From Acidobacteriota bacterium (lineage in GTDB: Bacteria; Acidobacteriota; Terriglobia; UBA7540): a DNA stretch of 56,634 nt. The position numbers and the translations under genes are program-made. The stretch is from contig JAKASG010000011.1 in assembly GCA_021828285.1 (NCBI GenBank), positions 1-56,634 of the forward strand, written 5' to 3'. The notes beneath the pieces are model-generated. The model did not search any database and was not told the origin of the DNA. It was given only the letters and a program-made list of their open reading frames with translations. Positions 25,467 to 32,316 of this stretch are shown in pieces (position 1 is the first letter of the stretch; each line of letters begins with the position of its first letter).

Positions 25467-27410
25467 ATGAAAGACATTCTTCTGCTCATGTTGTTTCCGC
25501 CGCTCGCCGGCGCGTTCTTGAACGGCGTTTTCGGACGGCGTTATCCGAAGGCGCTGGTTTCGGCGATCGCGTGCGGCGCGTCCGGCCTCGCGGCGCTTTT
25601 TGCGCTGATCGGCGCGTGGAACTATACGCGCTTTTGGTCGCCGGCGGCGCTTCCTCTTCGAATCGGAACATGGATTCGAGCCGGCGCGTTTCGAGCTGAT
25701 TTCGCGCTCTACTACGACCGGTTGACGCTCGTGATGACGTGCATCGTCACCGTCGTCGCTTTCCTGATTCATCTTTACTCGCGCGGTTACATGGAGCATG
25801 AAGAGGGCTATTACCGCTTTTTCTCTTACATGAATCTTTTTCTCTTCATGATGCTCGTGCTGGTGACCGCGGGCAACTATCCCTTGATGTTCGTCGGCTG
25901 GGAAGGCGTGGGATTGTGCTCGTACTTGCTGATCGGATTTTACTTCCCCAAGAAATCAGCGTCGGACGCCGGCAAGAAAGCCTTCATCGTCACGAGGATC
26001 GGCGACGCGGGATTCACCGTTGGCGTGGCGCTGATGTTCTGGACGTTCGGGACGGTGAGCTTCCATTCGCTCTTCCCGAAAGTGGCGCTCATGCCCGCCG
26101 GATGGGACTCGAACGCGCTTACGGCGATCTGCTTGCTGCTGTTTCTCGGCGCGGTCGGGAAGTCCGCGCAGTTGCCCCTCTACGTCTGGCTACCCGATGC
26201 AATGGAAGGCCCCACGCCCGTGAGCGCCCTCATCCACGCGGCGACGATGGTGACGGCGGGCGTTTACATGGTTGCCCGGTCGAACGTTCTTTATGCCCAC
26301 GCGCCCATAGCGCTTGAGACGGTGGCGATTGTCGGCTGCATCACCGCCTTCTTCGCCGCGACCATTGCGATTTGTCAGAACGATTTGAAGCGCCTGCTGG
26401 CTTATTCCACCATCAGCCAGCTCGGTTACATGTTTCTCGGCTGCGGCGCGGGACTCTTCGCCACCGGCATTTTCCATTTGATGACGCACGCTTTCTTCAA
26501 ATCGCTATTGTTCCTGGCTGCCGGCAGCGTGATGCACGCGATGAGCGGCGAGCTGGACATGCGCAAGATGGGCGGCTTGCGGCATAAAATGCCCGTGACG
26601 TACTGGACGTTTTTCGCGGCGACGCTGGCGATCTGCGGCATCCCCGGCTTTTCCGGATTCTTCAGCAAGGATGAAATCCTTGCGGCCGCGTATAACGGGC
26701 CGCTGGGCGGGCCGTGGCTCTACTGGCTCGGAACCATTACGGCGGGACTGACGGCTTTTTACATGTTTCGCGCGTTGTTCATGACGTTTCACGGCCCGTC
26801 GCGCGTGCCTGAGGATCTCGCGCACCACGTCCATGAGAGCGGCTCGAAGATGACAGGTCCGCTCATCGTTCTCGCCATTCTTTCGGTCATTGGCGGCTAC
26901 GTGAGCATTCCTTCGGCGCTCGGAGGAAGCGAACGCTTTGACGGCTATCTCGCACCCGTGTTCTTTTCTTCGGAACACTTTTTGCGGACGACTGCGGCTC
27001 ATGCGCCGAGCGGCGGATGGAGCGGCTTGACGCTGATGGGCTTTTCACTCGCCTTCGCGCTGGGCGGCGTTTTCGCCGCCTATTGGCTCTATCTCAAGTC
27101 GCCTGAACTGCCTGCGCGGATCGCCGAGCGCTTTGCGGCGCCCTATCGCCTGCTCGTCAACAAATATTACGTGGACCAGTTTTACAACTGGCTGATCGTT
27201 CGTCCCATCCGCGTGTGCTCGGAATCGTTTCTTTGGAAGCGTGTGGACGCGGGCGCGATTGACGGCGGCATGGTAGAAGGCTCCGGTGCAGTGACCGTTG
27301 CCCTCGGTGGCATCCTGCGCAGGATTTACTCGGGCAATCTGCGGAGTTACGCCACCTGGGTGCTGCTCGGCGCCGTGATGTGGATCGGATACATTTTGGT
27401 GATGCGGTAG
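25467..27410 (+). CDS. nuoL: NADH-quinone oxidoreductase subunit L
   Basis: The 647-residue antiporter-like proton-pumping subunit is recognised by GWEGVGLCSYLLIGFYF, the ion-channel core LYVWLPDAMEGPTPVSALIH, AATMVTAGVYMVARSN, DLKRLLAYSTISQLGYMFLG and GIPGFSGFFSKDEIL. The long C-terminal part includes the amphipathic lateral helix region and a final membrane helix. AAGGCGG precedes ATG25467. Size is typical (about 600-650). It stands at the distal end of the membrane arm. Confidence 0.97.
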   Translation: MKDILLLMLFPPLAGAFLNGVFGRRYPKALVSAIACGASGLAALFALIGAWNYTRFWSPAALPLRIGTWIRAGAFRADFALYYDRLTLVMTCIVTVVAFLIHLYSRGYMEHEEGYYRFFSYMNLFLFMMLVLVTAGNYPLMFVGWEGVGLCSYLLIGFYFPKKSASDAGKKAFIVTRIGDAGFTVGVALMFWTFGTVSFHSLFPKVALMPAGWDSNALTAICLLLFLGAVGKSAQLPLYVWLPDAMEGPTPVSALIHAATMVTAGVYMVARSNVLYAHAPIALETVAIVGCITAFFAATIAICQNDLKRLLAYSTISQLGYMFLGCGAGLFATGIFHLMTHAFFKSLLFLAAGSVMHAMSGELDMRKMGGLRHKMPVTYWTFFAATLAICGIPGFSGFFSKDEILAAAYNGPLGGPWLYWLGTITAGLTAFYMFRALFMTFHGPSRVPEDLAHHVHESGSKMTGPLIVLAILSVIGGYVSIPSALGGSERFDGYLAPVFFSSEHFLRTTAAHAPSGGWSGLTLMGFSLAFALGGVFAAYWLYLKSPELPARIAERFAAPYRLLVNKYYVDQFYNWLIVRPIRVCSESFLWKRVDAGAIDGGMVEGSGAVTVALGGILRRIYSGNLRSYATWVLLGAVMWIGYILVMR

Positions 27411-27426
27411 AGAAACGCGCTTCGAT

Positions 27427-28974
27427 ATGAACTTTTTGATGCGAGACAGCCTGACGATTCTGATCTTTCTGCCGCTGGCGGGCGTGGTGGCGATGGGATT
27501 CACTTCGCGCAAAGCGGAGCGGGCCATCCGCTGGACGTCGCTCATCTTTTCACTCGCCGAGTTCGCCTTCGCCCTGCTCCTCTTCTTCAAGTTCAGCCCC
27601 GATCAGCCGGGCATGCAATTCCCGGAACACATCCCCTGGATTACTTCGCCGCTGATTTCTTACCACATCGGCGTGGACGGCCTCAGTTTGCTCCTCGTGT
27701 TGCTGACCGCGTTCCTCACGCCTGTCGCCATCCTTGCCTCGTGGACTTCCATCAACGACCGCGTCAAGGAATTCTTCATGGTATTGCTCGCGCTCGAGTG
27801 CGGGATGATCGGCGTCTTCGTTTCGCTCGATCTCTTCCTGTTCTTCATTTTCTGGGAAGCGATGCTCATCCCGATGTATTTCCTGATCGGCGTATGGGGG
27901 CACGGACGAAAAGTCTACGCCGCAGTCAAATTCATCCTCTACACGATGGTGGGCTCGGCGCTGATGCTCGTCGCCATACTCTACCTTTATCATGTGACCG
28001 GGACGTTCGATCTCACCGTCATTCTGCGTGACTTCCAGGGCGGCTCGAAAGCATTGAGTGGGACGGCGCAAGTGTGGCTGTTTCTCGCCTTCTTCCTCGC
28101 CTTCGCCATCAAGGTGCCCATTTTCCCCCTGCATACGTGGCTCCCGGACGCGCACACGGAAGCGCCCACGGCCGGCTCGATCATTCTCGCGGGCGTTCTC
28201 CTGAAGATGGGAACATACGGTCTTCTGCGATTCTGCTTGCCGCTGTTTCCGCAGGCGGCGCGGCACTTCGCTCCGTTCATCAGCGTGCTCGCGCTCATCG
28301 GAATCGTTTATGGCGCGCTCGTCTCGATGGTGCAGCCCGATCTGAAGCGGCTGGTGGCCTATTCTTCCGTCGCGCACATGGGCTTTGTCGTGCTCGGAAT
28401 CTTCACCCTGAATTTGATTGGCACGGAAGGCGCGATCTACCAGATGCTGAACCACGGCGTGTCCACGGGCGCGTTGTTCCTGCTCGTCGGGATGCTTTAC
28501 GACCGCCGGCATACCCGGCTCATCGGTGATTTTGGCGGGCTCGCGAATTCGATCCCGGCGTTTTCGACTTTTTTTGTCATCGTCGCGCTTTCTTCGATGG
28601 GCCTTCCCCTGCTCAACGGTTTCGTGGGCGAGTTCCTGATTATTTTGGGGGCGTTTCACGCCAATGCGGTTTACGGAGCGATTGCCGCGTCGGGCGTGAT
28701 CCTGGCGGCCGTTTACTTACTGTGGATGGTGCAGCGCGTTTTCTACGGTAACGTGACCGACGAACGCAATCGAGGCCTTCGAGATTGCTCCGGGCGCGAG
28801 CGGTTTCTGCTCGCCGTGATCGTCGCGGTGATTGTGTTTATGGGCGTCTACCCGAAACCGTTTCTGCGCCGGATGGATTGGGCCGCGCAGACGGTCGTTC
28901 GGACGGTTCATCCAAGCCTGCCGCCGCATGCTTTGCGCCGGGCTGCGCATCATCCGCTGGAGGTCAAGCGATGA
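27427..28974 (+). CDS. nuoM: NADH-quinone oxidoreductase subunit M
   Basis: The 515-residue proton-pumping subunit, homologous to NuoL and NuoN, has FFIFWEAMLIPMYFLIGVWG (channel glutamate), FPLHTWLPDAHTEAPTAGSI, AGVLLKMGTYGLLRF, DLKRLVAYSSVAHMGFVVLG and GLPLLNGFVGEFLI. It is 16 bases downstream of nuoL, and its stop overlaps the nuoN start in ATGA, so the last two genes are translationally coupled. Confidence 0.97.
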   Translation: MNFLMRDSLTILIFLPLAGVVAMGFTSRKAERAIRWTSLIFSLAEFAFALLLFFKFSPDQPGMQFPEHIPWITSPLISYHIGVDGLSLLLVLLTAFLTPVAILASWTSINDRVKEFFMVLLALECGMIGVFVSLDLFLFFIFWEAMLIPMYFLIGVWGHGRKVYAAVKFILYTMVGSALMLVAILYLYHVTGTFDLTVILRDFQGGSKALSGTAQVWLFLAFFLAFAIKVPIFPLHTWLPDAHTEAPTAGSIILAGVLLKMGTYGLLRFCLPLFPQAARHFAPFISVLALIGIVYGALVSMVQPDLKRLVAYSSVAHMGFVVLGIFTLNLIGTEGAIYQMLNHGVSTGALFLLVGMLYDRRHTRLIGDFGGLANSIPAFSTFFVIVALSSMGLPLLNGFVGEFLIILGAFHANAVYGAIAASGVILAAVYLLWMVQRVFYGNVTDERNRGLRDCSGRERFLLAVIVAVIVFMGVYPKPFLRRMDWAAQTVVRTVHPSLPPHALRRAAHHPLEVKR

Positions 28975-30413
28975 CCGGGGACATCATCCGCCTGTTTCCC
29001 GAAATCGTGCTCGGGGTTTCGGGCATTCTGGTGATCCTCTTCGCTCCGTTCGTTCCGCCGCGACGGCAATCGCTTCTCGGCTGGTTCGCGCTGTTCGGCG
29101 TCGTGGCGGCGGGAGCTGCGGACGCATTGACGGCGCGCGACCCGGGGCTCGCTTTCGGCGGTTCGGTCTCAGCCGATTCGTTCAGCGTTTATTTCATCGC
29201 CTTGTTCCTGCTGGTTGCCGGCGTGACGATCCTCGGCTCCATCCATTATCTCGAACGCGAGAATTTACCCGCGGGCGAATTCTACGCGCTCATTCTTCTC
29301 GCTACTCTCGGCATGGCGCTGATGGCCGCAGGACTCGACCTGGTTCTGGTTTTCCTCGGCCTTGAACTTTCTTCGCTTTCGACGTACATCCTCGCGGGTT
29401 ATCGCCGGCACGACAAGCGATCGAATGAAGCGTCGCTCAAATATTTTCTTCTCGGCTCTTTCGCCACCGCCTTTTTCCTTTACGGCATTGCATTCGTTTA
29501 CGGCCTTTCGGGAACCACGAACCTCATGACGCTCGCGCGCCGCGTCGGAGCCGCCGGCGGCCCTAACCGTACGTTCGCAGCCGTCGCGCTTCTTCTGATT
29601 TTCGTCGGCCTGGGCTTCAAGGTTTCGGCCGCGCCTTTCCAGATCTGGACGCCCGATGTCTATCAAGGCGCGCCTGCGCCGGTCGTTGCATTCCTTTCCG
29701 TCGGGCCGAAAGCCGCCGCCTTCGCGGTCCTATTGCGCGTCTTCTTCGGGCCGCTTTCAGAAGGCAGCCACATGGCCTTCTGGCTTTTGTGGCTCTCGGC
29801 GATTCTGACGATGTGCCTCGGCAATCTCGCCGCGATCTGGCAATCGAACGTCAAGCGCCTCCTGGCTTACTCCGCCATCGCACAAGCGGGGTACATCCTT
29901 GTCGGCTTCGCGGCAGGAAGCGCGGACGGCCGCAGCGCTGTTTCGTTTTATCTCGTCACCTACGCCCTGATGAATACGGGCGCGTTCCTTTTGGTGGCGC
30001 AATTAGCGGGCGGGGGCGAAGGCCGCACGGAGATCGACGACTACAAGGGCCTTGCCCGCGAGTGTCCGGGAAAAGCCGCCGTGCTGAGCGTCCTGCTCCT
30101 CTCGCTCTCCGGAATTCCGACGACTGCGGGCTTCCTCGGTAAGTTTTATTTATTCCGGGCCGCCGTGGACTCGCACCTCATCGCGTTGACGATCATCGCG
30201 GTTCTCAACAGCGTGGTTTCCGTCTATTATTACTTCCGGCTCATCGTGGTGATGTACATGGAGGAGGGTCCGGCCGCCGTCTCAACGGCGCGTCTGCCGG
30301 GCTCACTTTGGGCGGCGCTCGCCGTTTCTGTCGCCGGCATTTTCTATCTTGGAATCTTCCCGAGCGCCTTCCTCGAGTTCGCGCGGCTTACCTCGAATCT
30401 TTTGCCTCACTGA
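28971..30413 (+). CDS. nuoN: NADH-quinone oxidoreductase subunit N
   Basis: The 480-residue third antiporter-like subunit shows LVFLGLELSSLSTYILAGY, EASLKYFLLGSFATAF, KVSAAPFQIWTPDVYQGAP, NVKRLLAYSAIAQAGYILVG and GIPTTAGFLGKFYLF. ATG28971 overlaps the nuoM stop and is preferred over an upstream in-frame start inside nuoM. It is the last gene of the operon, and its end converges on and slightly overlaps (by about 26 bases) the end of the opposing spoIIM-like gene. No typical terminator hairpin is seen between them. Confidence 0.97.
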   Translation: MTGDIIRLFPEIVLGVSGILVILFAPFVPPRRQSLLGWFALFGVVAAGAADALTARDPGLAFGGSVSADSFSVYFIALFLLVAGVTILGSIHYLERENLPAGEFYALILLATLGMALMAAGLDLVLVFLGLELSSLSTYILAGYRRHDKRSNEASLKYFLLGSFATAFFLYGIAFVYGLSGTTNLMTLARRVGAAGGPNRTFAAVALLLIFVGLGFKVSAAPFQIWTPDVYQGAPAPVVAFLSVGPKAAAFAVLLRVFFGPLSEGSHMAFWLLWLSAILTMCLGNLAAIWQSNVKRLLAYSAIAQAGYILVGFAAGSADGRSAVSFYLVTYALMNTGAFLLVAQLAGGGEGRTEIDDYKGLARECPGKAAVLSVLLLSLSGIPTTAGFLGKFYLFRAAVDSHLIALTIIAVLNSVVSVYYYFRLIVVMYMEEGPAAVSTARLPGSLWAALAVSVAGIFYLGIFPSAFLEFARLTSNLLPH

Positions 30414-31419
30414 CTCCTTGACTTTCAAAGCGCCCGGCTCGCGCTGTGGGCAAAAAGTCTTTGAGCGGCGCCTGTCTGCCTGAACGGCTCAAATAAATTG
30501 TCAGCAGCATCGCGAAAGCGCTAGCCAGCGCGAACTTCGCGGCGGCGGGAATCATGGGAGAAGGCGAAATAAAAGCCTCCGTAGTTCCTGCGATGACGAG
30601 CAAGGGAATGATTCCCAGGATCAACCGCGAAGCCTTGCCGCCGTAAAGCACCAGGGAATCACGGCGCGCGAGATTCCCCGGAAAAAGCAGCCCGCGCCCG
30701 AGCAGCAATCCCGCCGCGCCCGCAATCATCACCGACGGCAACTCGAGGACGCCGTGCGGCGCAACGAATGACCAGAGCTTCCCGTTCATTCCCGCCTGCC
30801 AGCAGGCCGCGGAAATCACGCCCATGAGCAATCCGTTGAACATGAGCATATAAATCGTTCCAAGGCCTCCCGTAATACCCAGCGCAAAAGTCGAGAAGGC
30901 GACGGTCAGGTTATTGGTCATGATGCCGCTTGCGGCCAGCGGCTTCATCGCCAAAACGGATTGCGTCCACATTTTCCGCTGGTCAATCGTTTCAGTCATT
31001 CGCGGTCCGAGGAAATATCGCTGGAATGAGGGATCTCCGAGACAGGCGAGGAAGCCGATGAGCGCGCCGGCAACGAAAAGCGCGGCCGAGAGCGCCGTGT
31101 AATCAATCGTCGAGCGGAAAGTTTCCGGAAAAACGCGCTCATAGAAGTCGCGGATGCCGCCGCGCGAACGGCGCTCGCCCATATAAATCAGGTTGTGGGC
31201 GCGGCCGAGAAGCTGGTTCAGATATTCAGCGAGCCGCGCGCTCGCCGGGTCCTCTCGAACCGTGGCCAGGTCGGCAGCGACCTGGCGGTACAATAAAGCC
31301 AGCTCCTGCAGGTCGCGGAAGGGAAGCGCGCTAAATCCTCGCCCCGTCGCCTGGTTGATGATATTCTCCAAGCGAGTCCAGTAAGGTTTCCGTTTTTCAA
31401 GCCAGCGAGCGCGAATCAT
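30388..31419 (-). CDS. SpoIIM/DUF95-family membrane protein
   Basis: From ATG31419 the protein has 343 residues. It has a soluble helical N-terminal region (RARWLEKRKPYWTRLENII), then DUF95 membrane segments (LFVAGALIGFLACLG, NLTVAFSTFALGITGGLGTI, LMGVISAACWQAG, FVAPHGVLELPSVMIAGAAG). The H-G-x-x-E-L-P motif in HGVLELPSVMIAG is characteristic. In Bacillus SpoIIM acts in engulfment, but in non-sporulating bacteria the homologue is usually encoded with RDD proteins, DUF58 and MoxR ATPases and its role is unknown. Here its partner RDD gene is directly divergent. The two ATG codons overlap in one CATG. Confidence 0.85.
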   Translation of the reverse strand: MIRARWLEKRKPYWTRLENIINQATGRGFSALPFRDLQELALLYRQVAADLATVREDPASARLAEYLNQLLGRAHNLIYMGERRSRGGIRDFYERVFPETFRSTIDYTALSAALFVAGALIGFLACLGDPSFQRYFLGPRMTETIDQRKMWTQSVLAMKPLAASGIMTNNLTVAFSTFALGITGGLGTIYMLMFNGLLMGVISAACWQAGMNGKLWSFVAPHGVLELPSVMIAGAAGLLLGRGLLFPGNLARRDSLVLYGGKASRLILGIIPLLVIAGTTEAFISPSPMIPAAAKFALASAFAMLLTIYLSRSGRQAPLKDFLPTARAGRFESQGVSEAKDSR

Positions 31420-31420
31420 G
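31417..31420. promoter_or_regulatory. Shared CATG: overlapping divergent start codons
   Basis: CATG at 31417-31420 supplies ATG for the RDD gene on the plus strand (31418) and for the SpoIIM-like gene on the minus strand (31419). If both starts are used, each gene's promoter and ribosome-binding site would lie inside the other's coding sequence, or the transcripts are leaderless. Confidence 0.5.
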
Positions 31421-32188
31421 ACGGCTGAACCGCAGGACAAGCTTACCATTGAAACGCCGGAACTCATTCCGCTCGAATATCCGCTCGCCGGCATCGGAAG
31501 CCGCTTTCTCGCTGTTGCGGTGGATTACCTGATCCAGGGAATTGCCGGACTCGTTCTCGTGGTCGCAAGTGAGACCGCTTCGCCGATCGTGAAGCCTGCG
31601 CTGCATCGCTCCGGAATGTGGTTCTTTGCCATCCTCGCGATTGTTTCCTTCCTGATTCAATTCGGGTACTTTGCGGGATTCGAAGCCTGGTGGAACGGCC
31701 AGACGCCCGGCAAGCGGTACTTCCACCTGCGGGTCATCAAGGATTCCGGCCGTCCCATCTCCGCCTACGATTCCGTCGCGAGGAATTTCCTTCGCATTGT
31801 GGATATCGTGCCGGGAATTTATGGCGTCGGCGTCATTTCCATGCTCTTCAGCTCGAAGAACAAACGCATTGGAGATTACGTTGCGGGCACGGTGGTGGTC
31901 CATGAGCGGCCGCTCGCAACGGAGGCGAAAATTGGAGGCGCTTTCAATCCCATGGCTGCCGTTGTTGCTCCCGAAGTTCCGCTGGTCGCTCCGGAAGAGT
32001 TCCAGTTGATTGAAGCGTTTCTGCTGCGGCGCGAGCAGCTCGCTCCCGCAGTGCGCGCGCAGCTTGCCCGCCGCATTGCCTTGCGCGTGGCGGCGCGGAT
32101 GAAGATCCCGCCAGAAGCTGATTCGGAATCCATGATCGAGAAGCTCGCCCGCGACTACCGCGAGCGCGGAGGGTTCGGGAAGGTTTGA
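31418..32188 (+). CDS. RDD-family membrane protein
   Basis: The 256-residue protein has an RDD domain over residues 20-165: GIGSRFLAVAVDYLIQG (the R and D positions), a second helix AILAIVSFLIQFGYFAGFEA, then NGQTPGKRYFHLRVI and RNFLRIVDIVPGIYG. A soluble helical C-terminal tail follows (LRREQLAPAVRAQLARRIAL). RDD proteins are inner-membrane components of uncertain function, in some cases linked to ion exchange. Pairing with a SpoIIM-like protein is a recurrent arrangement, usually followed by DUF58 and MoxR genes, which are missing here. The start is shared with the divergent gene. Confidence 0.85.
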   Translation: MTAEPQDKLTIETPELIPLEYPLAGIGSRFLAVAVDYLIQGIAGLVLVVASETASPIVKPALHRSGMWFFAILAIVSFLIQFGYFAGFEAWWNGQTPGKRYFHLRVIKDSGRPISAYDSVARNFLRIVDIVPGIYGVGVISMLFSSKNKRIGDYVAGTVVVHERPLATEAKIGGAFNPMAAVVAPEVPLVAPEEFQLIEAFLLRREQLAPAVRAQLARRIALRVAARMKIPPEADSESMIEKLARDYRERGGFGKV

Positions 32189-32225
32189 AGCGCCTTCGAG
32201 TGGTGGCTTTCTCGTGATTTTGGCG

Positions 32226-32254
32226 TTGGCGCACGCTTCCTTTTCGATTAAGAT
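32226..32254 (+). promoter_or_regulatory. Possible promoter of the GH3 gene
   Basis: TTGGCG (32226-32231) and TAAGAT (32249-32254) are separated by 17 bases; each matches the sigma70 consensus at four of six positions. Position is plausible (about 60 bases before ATG32317) but the match is weak. Confidence 0.35.
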
Positions 32255-32316
32255 AGCCCTTCTTCCGAAAGCTGCCTTCCGTTCGGCGGCGATTTGCCTC
32301 ATAGGAGAAATTGTCC

